From Grimontia indica (GTDB taxonomy: Bacteria; Pseudomonadota; Gammaproteobacteria; Enterobacterales; Vibrionaceae): a stretch of 64,000 nucleotides of DNA. This document shows positions 50,237 to 59,986 of the stretch, piece by piece. How positions within the stretch are numbered: the stretch's first letter is position 1; each line of letters opens with the position of its first letter. The stretch spans positions 55,618 through 119,617 of the forward strand of contig NZ_ANFM02000010.1 in NCBI RefSeq assembly GCF_000333895.2, read 5' to 3'. The translations under genes were made by a program, and so were the position numbers. The notes under the pieces are model-generated. The model saw nothing but the letters and a program-made list of their open reading frames with translations, was not told where the DNA came from and ran no database searches.

Positions 50237-51631
50237 TTAAGCCGTTTTCTGCATGTCTTGCAGCTTTTTAAAGTGCTTTCTGAGTCCAACAATCATGGCA
50301 AGGCTTGGAGTGACCATGATAGTGGTGAGGATGAAGAAGAAGGACCAAGGATCAAGCCAGCTGATGTTGTGAATCCATTCAAACTGTTCAATCCAGTCGA
50401 CTAGTGAGCCACTGAAGGACGAGAGGGTTGTCCTCCCCAAATTACCCAGAGAGGCCAGCAAAGCATATTGGGTTGCGGAGAACGCCCTGCCTGTAAGGAA
50501 AGTCAGGAAGGATACAAACGCAATGGTTGCGAATGCACTGGTGAAGTTATCCACGATGATTGTGGCAAGGAACAGGTTCTCATTTGGCCCAACCTGCGCC
50601 ATCAGCGCAAACATCAGGTTACTGGCAGCCATGGCAATACCACCAATCAGAAGCCCTTTAACGACGCCGAAGCGAACGTTAATCGCGCTGCCAATCAAAG
50701 TGAAAACAACAGTGGCTCCCCAGCCGATCAGCTTAGAGTAATAGCCAATCTGTTCATTGCTGAACCCCACTTCTTTGTAAAAGACGATCGACATACGCCC
50801 TAAGAAGGCCTCACCAATCTTAAACAGGAACACAAAGAGAAGAAGCGTGAGCGCGACTTTCACGCCATTGCGTCGGAAGAACTCAGCAAAAGGCTCAACG
50901 ATGGTGACGGAGAACCACACCAGAACACTGTTTTCGCCTTGATTTAAACGCTTGGCGTAACGGGACTCTGCTTCTGCCTGGAGTTCGTCGCGTTGTGAAT
51001 CTGGCTCACCAACAAACAGGGTAAATAAGATGAGTAGCCCGATAAAACCTGCCATACCATAGTAAACGCCATTCCAGCCTATCGAATCGGCATTGATAAA
51101 AGCGAAATACCCTGGAAGGCTGTAACCTGTCCACCAACCAATCACCGCCATGGCGGCAGCTTGCGGCATTTTGGATTTTTCCTGCTCACCAAAACTGTCG
51201 ATACGGAAAGCATCCACGGCAATGTCTTGGGTGGCAGAAGCCAATGCTATGGTGAAAGCCAGAACTGAAGTCAGCCAAAGATTGAATGAAGGATCAGTAT
51301 TAGCGATGAAAAGGGTACAGACCAGCATGATCACCTGCATCAGGAAAATCCAGCTGCGGCGTTGCCCTAATGTTCGGTGAAGCACGGGAAGTTTCACGCG
51401 GTCGATGAGTGGTGCCCACATCCAGTTAATCGCGTAAACCGCAAAAATAGAACCGAATAAGCCGATCGCCGTTCTGGTTAAGCCCGCATCCTTGAGCCAG
51501 CCAGACATATTTGAACCGATCAAAAGCCATGGAAAGCCACTTGCGCAGCCCAACATGAAAACCCAAAGGAGCCTGCGGTCAAGATAGCTGTTTAGCGTTT
51601 CCCGCCAGGTAGGGTGAGAAGAAGGGGACAT
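50237..51631 (-). CDS. ampG: AmpG family muropeptide MFS transporter
   Basis: 464 residues with about 12 membrane segments. Family marks are LLWVFMLGCASGFPWLLIGSNMSGWLKDAGLT, WAPLIDRVKLPVLHRTLGQRRSW, and LASATQDIAVDAFRIDSFGEQEK. AmpG imports GlcNAc-anhydroMurNAc peptides released by lytic transglycosylases such as MltF (21134-22693), for wall recycling and AmpC signalling. yajG is nearby, as in E. coli. It is the last gene of the rlmG-yajG-ppiA-orf-ampG run. Confidence 0.94.
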   Translation of the reverse strand: MSPSSHPTWRETLNSYLDRRLLWVFMLGCASGFPWLLIGSNMSGWLKDAGLTRTAIGLFGSIFAVYAINWMWAPLIDRVKLPVLHRTLGQRRSWIFLMQVIMLVCTLFIANTDPSFNLWLTSVLAFTIALASATQDIAVDAFRIDSFGEQEKSKMPQAAAMAVIGWWTGYSLPGYFAFINADSIGWNGVYYGMAGFIGLLILFTLFVGEPDSQRDELQAEAESRYAKRLNQGENSVLVWFSVTIVEPFAEFFRRNGVKVALTLLLFVFLFKIGEAFLGRMSIVFYKEVGFSNEQIGYYSKLIGWGATVVFTLIGSAINVRFGVVKGLLIGGIAMAASNLMFALMAQVGPNENLFLATIIVDNFTSAFATIAFVSFLTFLTGRAFSATQYALLASLGNLGRTTLSSFSGSLVDWIEQFEWIHNISWLDPWSFFFILTTIMVTPSLAMIVGLRKHFKKLQDMQKTA

Positions 51632-51679
51632 GAGTGTACGTCCTTGTTATGTGCATAGGTAACCCCATGCTACCGTGCT

Positions 51680-52045
51680 TCAAGGACGAATGCCACGCGC
51701 AAAACGTGGCAATTTTCCCTTATTGATCAGATAACAAGCACATTCTTTAAGACGTTGGTTCACAAATCTGTTACCGCGCAATTCATCTTCGCGGCGCGAT
51801 TCGATCATGTACAACAGATACCAATATACAGATTCGTAATCATCTTCCGGAGAGCCTCCAGAAATAGAGAGTTGCCACCATTCAAGAAACTGGTTGCGGC
51901 AGGAAAGTTTGAGATCTTCATAGGAAGCTTGCTGCAAGACATAGCGAATGACGTCTGCAGCAAAAGCCGGTGCATGTTGTCGAACATGTTCACCGGCGAG
52001 CTCATCATTGTTTTGTTCGGGATTGTCTGCAACGAGTTTTAGCAT
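51680..52045 (-). CDS. Conserved-type hypothetical protein, 121 residues
   Basis: The family is not recognised. 121 residues, soluble, mostly helical in appearance, with no signal peptide or membrane segment. It is acidic at the N-terminus (MLKLVADNPEQNNDELAGE) and basic at the C-terminus (INKGKLPRFARGIRP). The middle is rich in Trp, Tyr and Leu (FLEWWQLSISGGSPEDDYESVYWYLLYMIES). GAGAGGG precedes the ATG. It lies 18 bp after ppiA and 48 bp before ampG on the same strand, so it is a real operon member. Confidence 0.75.
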   Translation of the reverse strand: MLKLVADNPEQNNDELAGEHVRQHAPAFAADVIRYVLQQASYEDLKLSCRNQFLEWWQLSISGGSPEDDYESVYWYLLYMIESRREDELRGNRFVNQRLKECACYLINKGKLPRFARGIRP

Positions 52046-52063
52046 TCCCTCTCAACCTGCTAC

Positions 52064-52630
52064 TTAATTGGTAATGAGAATCTTCTCGATAAGTATAGGT
52101 TGCTGGGGAACATCGCGCATACGAGTTTCAGGGATTGTGACGGTTTTAACCTTTGCCATTTTCTCAACGGTATTAAACCCCTCGATGACTTTGCCAAACA
52201 CGGTGTAACCATAGTTGTAGCTGTTGCCATCTAAGTTACTGTTGTTTTGCAGGTTAATGTAAAACTGTCGAGTGGCAGAATCTGGCGCCTGGCGCCTTGC
52301 CATAGCGATGGTGCCACGTTCGTTACCCAATCCATTTTTGGACTCGTTAATCACTTCGCCATAGGTGCTTGGACGAGGCTGGAATTTGGCGTCGTAGCCA
52401 CCGCCTTGTGCGACAAACCCTGGAATCACTCGGTGGAATTGCGTACCCACATAGCTACCGTCTTCCACATATTTCAGGAAGTTTTCGACGCTTTTCGGTG
52501 CTTTTTCTGGATAAAGCTCGAGTTTGAAGTTACCCACGCTAGTTTCAACGTTGACAACAGGGTTCGCTGCCATCGCGTTAGCTGCAAATAGTGTGGCAGC
52601 GACTAATGCTGTTTTAAAAACGGTTTTCAT
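52064..52630 (-). CDS. ppiA: Periplasmic peptidyl-prolyl cis-trans isomerase (cyclophilin type) PpiA
   Basis: 188 residues. Signal peptide MKTVFKTALVAATLFAANAMA (cleavage near residue 21), then a cyclophilin domain with KLELYPEKAPKSVENFLKYV, YVGTQFHRVIPGFVAQGGGY, GTIAMARRQAPDSATRQFYIN and the C-terminal VFGKVIEGFNTVEKM. It should act as a periplasmic proline isomerase. Its ATG overlaps the last base of the yajG stop, so the two are coupled. Confidence 0.95.
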   Translation of the reverse strand: MKTVFKTALVAATLFAANAMAANPVVNVETSVGNFKLELYPEKAPKSVENFLKYVEDGSYVGTQFHRVIPGFVAQGGGYDAKFQPRPSTYGEVINESKNGLGNERGTIAMARRQAPDSATRQFYINLQNNSNLDGNSYNYGYTVFGKVIEGFNTVEKMAKVKTVTIPETRMRDVPQQPILIEKILITN

Positions 52631-53202
52631 TAGAAGTTCTCATTCATGAAGGTCATCAGCTGTTGGTCGCGAGCAATGTCTTGCAGTACAGCTTCGAGCA
52701 GGCTATTCAAGGCCATTTCCATGTCTTCGACAGACGCACTGGTGGAACCTTCAGTGGTTGATTTGCCAGTGTAGCGTTTCACGAACTTGTTCTGCCCATT
52801 ATCGGCAACCAATTGGATTTGAACATTGGTGTTCATGGTGTGTGAGAACACGCTGTGCTCCACTTTCACCAGCGCGTCCAGCAGATCCATGCGTAGTTTA
52901 CCTTTGCTGTCGGCAACCACTTTGTAGCCTTGAGAATTCAGTTGACGGATCAGGGCATCTTCCAATACCACGCGAACGTTTGAAGTTGCCTGAATTGGCT
53001 GCACATTTTTACGGCCATTGTCTACCACTGCCACAAACTGAGCAGTGCGCAGATCTCGGCTTTCAACGGTAACAGGTTTACTTTGCGCAACGGGTACCGA
53101 AGAAATAGAAGGTTGTGGGGCAATCGTCATCTGAGGTTCGCGGGGTGACGAACAAGCACTCAGGCCCAATACCAGTCCGGAAACAAGCAGAAGTTTTTTC
53201 AT
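52630..53202 (-). CDS. yajG: YajG family lipoprotein
   Basis: 190 residues. Lipoprotein signal with LSAC (Cys17), then a conserved periplasmic domain (NVRVVLEDALIRQLNSQGYKVVADSKGKLRMDLLDALVKVEHSVFSHTMNTNVQIQL, MEMALNSLLEAVLQDIARDQQLMTFM). The function is unknown. In E. coli yajG precedes ampG; here ppiA and a small gene lie between them. It begins 3 bp after the rlmG stop. Confidence 0.9.
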   Translation of the reverse strand: MKKLLLVSGLVLGLSACSSPREPQMTIAPQPSISSVPVAQSKPVTVESRDLRTAQFVAVVDNGRKNVQPIQATSNVRVVLEDALIRQLNSQGYKVVADSKGKLRMDLLDALVKVEHSVFSHTMNTNVQIQLVADNGQNKFVKRYTGKSTTEGSTSASVEDMEMALNSLLEAVLQDIARDQQLMTFMNENF

Positions 53203-53205
53203 GAG

Positions 53206-54357
53206 TTAACGCATCCCTTTAGAGTCTGGCTGTTTATATGCTTCGACAATAACAAACTTACGATTAGAAGCAATGACTTGTGCATTGCCAAAAAGACGTT
53301 TCAATTTAGTATGATAGCCGAGGTGACGGTTACCAATCACTACAATGCGTCCCTTGGGTTCAAGAACCCGTCTGGCGTCACAAAACATTTGCCAGGCAAT
53401 GTGGTCTGTCACTGTGTTGAGTTGATGGAATGGAGGGTTACACAGCACTAAGTCAGCGCTGTTTGGTTCGAAACCTTCCAGACAGTTGTTCACTCTGCAA
53501 TTTATGCGTTCTGGTTTAATACCATGACTGAGCAAGTTTGCAGATGCTGACGCCACTGCCATGTGACTTTCGTCCACAGCTGTGATGATTGCCTGTGGAT
53601 TGCAACGGGCAGCTTCCACAGAAAGTACCCCGTTCCCACAACCCAGATCGATGATGTGCTTAATCCCTTGGTCTTCAGGGATATGTTCAAGCATGAGGTA
53701 AGCGGCGATATCCAAACTTTCCGACGAAAACACGTTGGCATGGTTTTGCAATGTCATTTTGTAATCGGCAACGTCAAAAGACGTCGTTTCAACCGGCGCT
53801 GATTCAAGCTGCTTTTCTTTCTGACAGAAAATCAATCGTGCTTTTTTCTTAGCGAGCGAGGTATGGGTAGCACCAAGGTGTTTTTCAAACAGCTTAAGTG
53901 TTGAAGTGTGGATGTCTTTGGCTTTTGCACCCGCTAATACTTGAACATTCATCCGCGCAGAATGTGAAATCTGCTGGAGTTGCCAAATCAGAAAACGGGT
54001 ATATTTTGGCAGCTTCATCACGATGATATCGGCATCGACTGGCAGGGGCGTTAAAGATGAAATGATATCGACGCCTTCAAGGTTATTATCTTTGAGGTTC
54101 TGCTCGGTGCTTAACTGGGCTAAATGGGAGTCGCTCACCATGGTGACACGATATCCTTTCTGAATCGCCCAGCAGCTCAATGCCCCAAAACCATCATTGA
54201 AAATCAAGATGTGTGCGTTGTCTGGTAACACACTGTTCTCAAGTTCCTCGATCAGGTATTCATCTGCTGCATCCCATGCCTGCAGGGTTTCGTTCTTCTG
54301 AATAGGATAGCGGTGGAGTGCAAACGTCTGTCCAGCAATGTCTAACGTGGTTTTCAT
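53206..54357 (-). CDS. rlmG: 23S rRNA (guanine(1835)-N(2))-methyltransferase RlmG
   Basis: 383 residues, double methyltransferase fold. The N-terminal half is a degenerate copy (NDGFGALSCWAIQKGYRV, AGAKAKDIHTSTLKLFEKHLG). The C-terminal half is catalytic with the SAM motif IIDLGCGNGVLSVEAARCNPQA and the N2-guanine motif CNPPFHQ. The near relative RsmC shares the fold, but the N-terminal LQAWDAADEYLIEEL and KAKDIHTSTLKLFEK stretches favour RlmG. It heads the minus-strand run toward ampG and is divergent from bolA. Confidence 0.9.
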   Translation of the reverse strand: MKTTLDIAGQTFALHRYPIQKNETLQAWDAADEYLIEELENSVLPDNAHILIFNDGFGALSCWAIQKGYRVTMVSDSHLAQLSTEQNLKDNNLEGVDIISSLTPLPVDADIIVMKLPKYTRFLIWQLQQISHSARMNVQVLAGAKAKDIHTSTLKLFEKHLGATHTSLAKKKARLIFCQKEKQLESAPVETTSFDVADYKMTLQNHANVFSSESLDIAAYLMLEHIPEDQGIKHIIDLGCGNGVLSVEAARCNPQAIITAVDESHMAVASASANLLSHGIKPERINCRVNNCLEGFEPNSADLVLCNPPFHQLNTVTDHIAWQMFCDARRVLEPKGRIVVIGNRHLGYHTKLKRLFGNAQVIASNRKFVIVEAYKQPDSKGMR

Positions 54358-54555
54358 GGCGTGTATCAGCTAGAGATAATCGAGTATATTGTCGCAGATA
54401 ATATAACGAAACGGCTTGGGATGGAGAGAGAATAGGGATATATCCAAGCAACTTCGGGTTGTTTGTATACATACCCGTCAACTTTTAATTGTTGAAGACA
54501 AAAAGTTCGTAGACACGACCTATTTTAAAATTTGCGTCTAAAGTCAGAGGGAAGA

Positions 54556-54879
54556 ATGAAAGTTCAGCAAAAAATTGAGCGTAAGCTCAACACCGCATTT
54601 TCACCGGTGCATTTGGATGTAAAAAACGAAAGTTACATGCATAACGTCCCTGAAGGCTCAGAAAGTCACTTTAAAGTGACTGTGGTCAGTGAACAGTTTG
54701 AAGGGCAACGCCTTATCGCTAGGCACCGTGCGGTAAACCAGACCCTGAGTGAAGAATTGCAAAATGATATCCATGCACTTGCAATTCATACTTATACTGA
54801 AGAAGAGTGGCGCGAATTAAATGGTCAAGCACCCGTCTCCCCGCCATGTCACGGTGGTTCGGTTTTAGACGCCGAATAG
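54556..54879 (+). CDS. bolA: BolA family transcriptional/iron-sulfur regulator
   Basis: 107 residues from the ATG at 54556, preceded by GAGGGAAG; a TTG eight codons upstream is less likely. The BolA fold is clear: [57 protein letters not shown]. The C-terminal SPPCHGG is typical of the bolA subtype. BolA pairs with monothiol glutaredoxins and influences cell shape and stress responses. The proximity to yajG and ampG is also seen in E. coli. Confidence 0.94.
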   Translation: MKVQQKIERKLNTAFSPVHLDVKNESYMHNVPEGSESHFKVTVVSEQFEGQRLIARHRAVNQTLSEELQNDIHALAIHTYTEEEWRELNGQAPVSPPCHGGSVLDAE

Positions 54880-54889
54880 ACCAATAAGT

Positions 54890-54914
54890 AAGGGCTGTTT
54901 CAAACAGCCCTTTT
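54890..54914 (+). terminator. Rho-independent terminator after bolA
   Basis: Stem AAGGGCTGTT / AACAGCCCTT with a TCA loop and T-run, 10 bp after the stop. Confidence 0.88.
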
Positions 54915-54959
54915 AGCGCAGAAAGGAAAATCGCTTTTGAATATCAGATGCCAAGCAAC

Positions 54960-54976
54960 GGGACAGTGACTGTCCC
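54960..54976. promoter_or_regulatory. 17-bp perfect inverted repeat upstream of nqr
   Basis: GGGACAGT-G-ACTGTCCC, a perfect 8+1+8 palindrome in the 490-bp bolA-nqrA gap. It could be an operator; it is not a LexA box by spacing. The regulator is unknown. A possible nqr -10 (TAGAAT, 55204-55209) is 230 bp downstream. Confidence 0.35.
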
Positions 54977-55275
54977 AAAGTATGAGCAAATGTTAAATAA
55001 ATTGGGTGTATCCAGCTGTTCAAGATAGCAACAGGTCCAAGTGTCAGATGTTGATTTTGTAACAATTAATCCACATCACATTTGCACCCTAAACTGTGCA
55101 CCGCCTCATACTTATCGCTTACAATTGAGCATAGTTTGCTCAGTTGCTGAAAATTCAGGGTGTATCACGGTGATTGCCGTGGAATCACGACTTTGGTTAA
55201 TGATAGAATCCACCGCTTGAAAACTGACCCCATGCCTTGAATTGTTGCGGGTTGGTGATGAGGAAGTTGCGAAGG

Positions 55276-55322
55276 TGAGCGAATGAGTCGCTCAGCTAGA
55301 CAGTGGAAAGTCGTGTATTAAA
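55276..55322 (+). other. nqr leader: hairpin with a possible 12-codon leader ORF
   Basis: A perfect stem TGAGCGA / TCGCTCA (55276-55294) has an ATG in its loop. This ATG (55284) follows AAGGTG at suitable spacing and opens [12 protein letters not shown], ending in TAA at 55322, 46 bp before the nqrA ATG. The nqrA SD itself is weak. A translational leader role is conceivable but unproven. Confidence 0.25.
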
Positions 55323-55368
55323 CTGCGCAATAACAGAATTTTTTCCCGTTAATGTAGTGCAAGTGCGT

Positions 55369-56709
55369 ATGATTACAATAAAAAAGGGTCTGGACATCCC
55401 AATTGCCGGGACTCCAGCTCAGGTGATAAATGATGGCCCTGCCATCAAAAAAGTCGCCTTGCTTGGCGAAGAGTACGTTGGCATGCGTCCAACGATGCAT
55501 GTTCGTGTTGGGGATGTAGTGAAAAAAGGTCAGGTTCTTTTTGAAGACAAGAAGAACCAAGGCGTTAAATTTACTGCTCCTGCAGCGGGTACTGTGGTTG
55601 AAGTTAACCGCGGTGCAAAACGTGTTCTTCAGTCTGTTGTCATCGAAGTAGAAGGCAACGAGCAAGTCACTTTCAACAAATACGAAGCCTCCGACATCGC
55701 AGGCCTGGATCGTCAAGTGGTCGTAGACCAACTTGTTGAGTCAGGTGTGTGGACGGCGCTCCGTACCCGCCCATTCAGCAAAACACCAGCGGTTGACGCA
55801 AGTCCTGCAGCTGTTTTTGTTACAGCGATGGACTCAAACCCTCTGGCTGCAAACGCAGAGCTGATCATTAATGAACAGCAAGAAGCTTTTGTAGCAGGTC
55901 TGGACGTGCTTTCACGCCTGACCGACGGTAAGGTGTTTGTGTGTAAAGGCGAATCCAGCCTGCCGCGTAGCAACCAAGCCAATGTGGAAGAGCAAGTGTT
56001 TAATGGTCCTCACCCAGCAGGTCTGGTTGGTACCCACATTCACTTCCTTCGCCCTGTTGGTATGGACGTGCAGGTTTGGCACCTGAACTATCAAGACGTT
56101 ATCGCTTTCGGTAAGCTTTTCCTCACTGGTGAAGTTTATACAGATCGCGTCGTTTCTCTGGCGGGTCCGGTTGTTAACAACCCTCGTCTCATCCGCACGC
56201 AAATCGGTGCTTCTATCTCAGACATCACTGACAATGAGTTGATGCCTGGTGAAATCCGTCTCATTTCTGGCTCCGTACTAAGTGGTACGAACGCTGGTGG
56301 TGTTCACGGTTACCTCGGTCGCTATCACCTTCAGGTGAGCGCGCTTCGTGAAGGTCGTGAAAAAGAACTGTTTGGCTGGATTACTCCAGGTAAGAACAAG
56401 TTCTCCGTTACCCGCGCATATTTAAGCCAGTTCTTTAAAGGCCAGCTGTTCAACATGACCACTACCACAAACGGTAGTGAGCGCTCTATGGTGCCAATCG
56501 GTAACTACGAGCGTGTGATGCCTCTGGACATCGAGCCGACTCTGCTGCTGCGTGATATCTGTGCAGGTGACCTGGACAGCATGTCTCAGCTGGGCGCACT
56601 GGAACTGGATCCTGAAGATCTTGCTCTGTGTACTTTTGTTTGCCCTGGCAAGTACGATTTTGGCCCTATGCTCCGCGAGTGCCTGGATCAAATTGAGAAG
56701 GAAGGGTAA
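55369..56709 (+). CDS. nqrA: Na+-translocating NADH:quinone reductase subunit A
   Basis: 446 residues from the ATG at 55369, the family start [18 protein letters not shown]. The frame is open 66 bases upstream without support. NqrA is the peripheral cytosolic subunit without a covalent cofactor, implicated in ubiquinone binding. Marks include [30 protein letters not shown] and [24 protein letters not shown]. It is the first gene of nqrABCDEF; nqrB follows 3 bp later. Confidence 0.97.
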   Translation: MITIKKGLDIPIAGTPAQVINDGPAIKKVALLGEEYVGMRPTMHVRVGDVVKKGQVLFEDKKNQGVKFTAPAAGTVVEVNRGAKRVLQSVVIEVEGNEQVTFNKYEASDIAGLDRQVVVDQLVESGVWTALRTRPFSKTPAVDASPAAVFVTAMDSNPLAANAELIINEQQEAFVAGLDVLSRLTDGKVFVCKGESSLPRSNQANVEEQVFNGPHPAGLVGTHIHFLRPVGMDVQVWHLNYQDVIAFGKLFLTGEVYTDRVVSLAGPVVNNPRLIRTQIGASISDITDNELMPGEIRLISGSVLSGTNAGGVHGYLGRYHLQVSALREGREKELFGWITPGKNKFSVTRAYLSQFFKGQLFNMTTTTNGSERSMVPIGNYERVMPLDIEPTLLLRDICAGDLDSMSQLGALELDPEDLALCTFVCPGKYDFGPMLRECLDQIEKEG

Positions 56710-56712
56710 GCG

Positions 56713-57957
56713 ATGAGCCTGAAGAATTTTCTTGAAGATATCGAGCATCACTTCGAGCCGGGTGGTAAACACGAGAAGTGGTTTGCGCTGTACGAAGCAG
56801 TAGCGACTGTTCTTTACACCCCAGGCCTAGTGACCAAACGCGGTGCGCACGTTCGTGACAGCATCGATTTGAAGCGCATCATGATCATGGTGTGGCTGGC
56901 TGTATTCCCTGCCATGTTCTTTGGCATGTACAACGCTGGTAACCAAGCCATCATGGCACTGAACTCTATGTACGGTGCAGAGCAACTGGCAGCAGTTGTT
57001 GGCGGTAACTGGCACTACTGGCTGACAGAAATGTTGGGCGGTACGCTGACACCAGATGCTGGCTGGGGCAGTAAAATGGTACTGGGTGCCACTTACTTCC
57101 TGCCTATCTACGCAACGGTATTTATCGTGGGCGGCTTCTGGGAAGTCCTGTTCTGTATGGTGCGCAAGCACGAAGTCAACGAAGGTTTCTTCGTTACTTC
57201 TATCCTGTTTGCATTGATTGTTCCGCCAACACTTCCTCTGTGGCAAGCAGCACTGGGTATTACCTTCGGTGTTGTTGTAGCAAAAGAAATTTTCGGTGGT
57301 ACCGGTCGTAACTTCCTGAACCCTGCACTTGCTGGCCGTGCGTTCCTGTTCTTTGCATACCCTGCACAGATTTCAGGTGACCTGGTTTGGACTGCGGCTG
57401 ATGGTTACTCAGGTGCGACAGCACTGAGCCAATGGGCTCAAGGTGGTCAAGGTGCGCTGGTTAACAACATCACAGGCCAAGCAACCTCTTGGATGGATGC
57501 ATTCATTGGTAACATCCCTGGCTCAATCGGTGAAGTGTCAACGCTGGCAATCTTCATTGGTGGTGCAATGATCGTCGCGATGCGAATCGCATCTTGGCGC
57601 ATCATTCTGGGTACCATGATTGGTCTTGTCGCTACAGCGACCCTGTTCAACATCATCGGCTCTGACACCAACCCAATGTTCAGCATGCCATGGCATTGGC
57701 ACCTGGTTCTGGGTGGTTTCGCGTTCGGTATGATGTTCATGGCAACTGACCCAGTTTCCGCGTCGTTTACCAACAAAGCGAAATGGTGGTACGGCATCCT
57801 GATCGGTGCGATGGCAGTGATGATTCGTGTGGTTAACCCAGCGTACCCAGAGGGTATGATGCTGGCTATCCTGTTCGCGAACCTGTTTGCGCCGCTGTTC
57901 GACAACCTGGTAATCCAGGGCAACATCAAACGGAGACTGGCTCGTGTCAAGCAATAA
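56713..57957 (+). CDS. nqrB: Na+-translocating NADH:quinone reductase subunit B
   Basis: 414 residues, about 10 membrane segments. The FMN acceptor motif SGAT is at residues 233-236, so Thr236 carries FMN through a phosphoester bond, as in V. cholerae. NqrB also holds riboflavin and the main Na+ channel. Flavinylation is done by ApbE, encoded at the end of this locus. The 3' end overlaps nqrC by 14 bp. Confidence 0.97.
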   Translation: MSLKNFLEDIEHHFEPGGKHEKWFALYEAVATVLYTPGLVTKRGAHVRDSIDLKRIMIMVWLAVFPAMFFGMYNAGNQAIMALNSMYGAEQLAAVVGGNWHYWLTEMLGGTLTPDAGWGSKMVLGATYFLPIYATVFIVGGFWEVLFCMVRKHEVNEGFFVTSILFALIVPPTLPLWQAALGITFGVVVAKEIFGGTGRNFLNPALAGRAFLFFAYPAQISGDLVWTAADGYSGATALSQWAQGGQGALVNNITGQATSWMDAFIGNIPGSIGEVSTLAIFIGGAMIVAMRIASWRIILGTMIGLVATATLFNIIGSDTNPMFSMPWHWHLVLGGFAFGMMFMATDPVSASFTNKAKWWYGILIGAMAVMIRVVNPAYPEGMMLAILFANLFAPLFDNLVIQGNIKRRLARVKQ

Positions 57958-58726
57958 CGATAGCATTAAAAAAACGCTGACCGTAGTTATCGCGCTGAGC
58001 CTCGTGTGTTCAGTCGTGGTATCGTTCGCGGCCGTTTCTCTGCGTCCTCTGCAAGAGAAAAATGCCGTGCTGGACGTACAGCGCAACATCCTTTCTGTTG
58101 CTGGTATCGATGCGAACGGCAACATCACTGGAACCTTTGACAAGTTCATCGAACCACGTCTGGTTGACCTGAAAACAGGTGACCTCGTAGGTACTGTTGA
58201 AGAAGCGAAGGCTTTTGACCAACGCATTGCAGCGTCTGACCCATCTCAGTCAGTAAAACTGACTGCAGACAAAGATATCGCCAAGATTGGCCGCCTGTCT
58301 GACATCGCCAAGGTTTACTTGGTGAAAGACGACGCGGGTCAAACTGAGCGTCTGATCCTGCCAGTACATGGCAGTGGTCTGTGGGGCATGATGTATGCTT
58401 TCGTTGCACTGGACACAGACGGCAAGACCGTTTCTGACATCGCTTACTACCAGCACGGTGAAACTCCGGGTCTGGGTGGCGAAGTTGAAAACCCTCGCTG
58501 GCGTGCACAGTTCGAAGGCAAACTGCTGTTTGATGACAAAGGCATGCCTGCGCTGAAAGTTGTTAAAGGCGGTGCTCAACCTGGAGATGTTTACGGTGTA
58601 GACGGTCTGTCAGGTGCGACTCTGACTTCAAACGGTGTACAGCACACCTTTGACTTCTGGTTTGGTGACAACGGCTTTGGCCCATTCCTGAAGAAAGTTC
58701 AACAGGGAGAGCTGATCAATGGCTGA
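57944..58726 (+). CDS. nqrC: Na+-translocating NADH:quinone reductase subunit C
   Basis: 260 residues with a GTG start inside the nqrB end. One N-terminal membrane anchor (about 10-33), then a periplasmic FMN-binding domain with SGAT at residues 223-226, giving Thr226 as the flavinylation site. [16 protein letters not shown] is also typical. It transfers electrons between the iron centre of NqrD/E and NqrB. It overlaps nqrD by 8 bp. Confidence 0.96.
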   Translation: MSSNNDSIKKTLTVVIALSLVCSVVVSFAAVSLRPLQEKNAVLDVQRNILSVAGIDANGNITGTFDKFIEPRLVDLKTGDLVGTVEEAKAFDQRIAASDPSQSVKLTADKDIAKIGRLSDIAKVYLVKDDAGQTERLILPVHGSGLWGMMYAFVALDTDGKTVSDIAYYQHGETPGLGGEVENPRWRAQFEGKLLFDDKGMPALKVVKGGAQPGDVYGVDGLSGATLTSNGVQHTFDFWFGDNGFGPFLKKVQQGELING

Positions 58727-59351
58727 TTCTAAAGAACTGAAAAAGAATCTTTGGTCTCCAGTACTGGATAACAACCCAATTGCCCTTCAGGTACTGGGTG
58801 TGTGTTCTGCACTGGCAGTAACCACCAAGCTGGAAACAGCGTTCGTAATGACCCTTGCGGTAGTTTTCGTAACGGCATTCTCGAACCTGTTCGTATCGCT
58901 TATTCGTAACCACATTCCAAACTCTGTGCGTATCATCGTTCAGATGGCGATCATTGCATCGCTGGTAATCGTGGTAGACCAGATCCTTAAAGCTTACGTT
59001 TACGACATCTCTAAGCAGCTGTCGGTATTCGTTGGCCTGATCATCACCAACTGTATCGTTATGGGTCGTGCAGAAGCGTACGCGATGAAGTCGCCACCGC
59101 TGCCATCATTTATCGACGGTATCGGTAACGGTCTGGGTTATGGTTTCGTACTGATTTCTGTTGGCTTCTTCCGCGAACTGCTGGGCTCAGGCAAGCTGTT
59201 CGGCGTGTCAATTCTGCCTCTGACTTCAGAAGGTGGTTGGTACCAGCCAAACGGTCTGATGCTTCTGGCCCCATCAGCGTTCTTCCTGATCGGCTTCCTG
59301 ATCTGGGTTGTGCGTTACTTCAAACCTGAACAAGTAGAAGCGAAGGAGTAA
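58719..59351 (+). CDS. nqrD: Na+-translocating NADH:quinone reductase subunit D
   Basis: 210 residues, six membrane segments, Rnf/Nqr D-E family. The Cys in [13 protein letters not shown] and in [16 protein letters not shown] are the residues that, with those of NqrE, hold the intramembrane iron-sulfur centre. It overlaps nqrC and precedes nqrE by 7 bp. Confidence 0.96.
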   Translation: MADSKELKKNLWSPVLDNNPIALQVLGVCSALAVTTKLETAFVMTLAVVFVTAFSNLFVSLIRNHIPNSVRIIVQMAIIASLVIVVDQILKAYVYDISKQLSVFVGLIITNCIVMGRAEAYAMKSPPLPSFIDGIGNGLGYGFVLISVGFFRELLGSGKLFGVSILPLTSEGGWYQPNGLMLLAPSAFFLIGFLIWVVRYFKPEQVEAKE

Positions 59352-59358
59352 GGACGTA

Positions 59359-59955
59359 ATGGAACATTACATTAGTCTGCTGGTTCGTTCGATTTTCATC
59401 GAAAACCTAGCACTGTCTTTCTTCCTGGGTATGTGTACTTTCCTGGCAGTATCCAAGAAAGTAAAAACCTCTTTCGGTCTAGGTGTTGCGGTAATCGTAG
59501 TACTGTCTGTGGCCGTTCCGGTTAACAACCTGATTTACAACCTGGTACTGAAAAACGGTGCGATTGTTGAAGGCGTGGATCTTAGCTTCCTGAACTTCAT
59601 CACTTTCATCGGCGTTATCGCGGCACTGGTACAGATCCTGGAAATGGTTCTGGACCGCTTCTTCCCGCCGCTATACAACGCACTGGGTATCTTCCTGCCG
59701 CTGATCACAGTGAACTGTGCAATCTTCGGTGGTGTATCTTTCATGGTTCAACGTGACTACAACTTCATGGAGTCTGTGGTTTACGGTTTCGGCTCTGGTG
59801 TGGGCTGGATGCTGGCGATTGTTGCGCTGGCAGGTATCCGTGAAAAGATGAAGTACTCTGACGTACCACCTGCACTTCGTGGTCTGGGTATTACCTTCAT
59901 CACTGTAGGTCTGATGGCGTTAGGCTTTATGTCTTTCTCCGGTGTTCAACTGTAA
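59359..59955 (+). CDS. nqrE: Na+-translocating NADH:quinone reductase subunit E
   Basis: 198 residues, six membrane segments, antiparallel relative of NqrD. The conserved Cys are in [15 protein letters not shown] and [17 protein letters not shown]. The pattern [23 protein letters not shown] at the start is typical. nqrF follows 31 bp later with a good SD. Confidence 0.96.
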   Translation: MEHYISLLVRSIFIENLALSFFLGMCTFLAVSKKVKTSFGLGVAVIVVLSVAVPVNNLIYNLVLKNGAIVEGVDLSFLNFITFIGVIAALVQILEMVLDRFFPPLYNALGIFLPLITVNCAIFGGVSFMVQRDYNFMESVVYGFGSGVGWMLAIVALAGIREKMKYSDVPPALRGLGITFITVGLMALGFMSFSGVQL

Positions 59956-59986
59956 GTCGGGTAAACCGCGAATTAAGGAATAGTCA

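Noticed and set aside
54420..54500. Short inverted repeats upstream of bolA as a mobile element
   Set aside because: The palindromes are short and unrelated to each other and have no common ends or target duplication.
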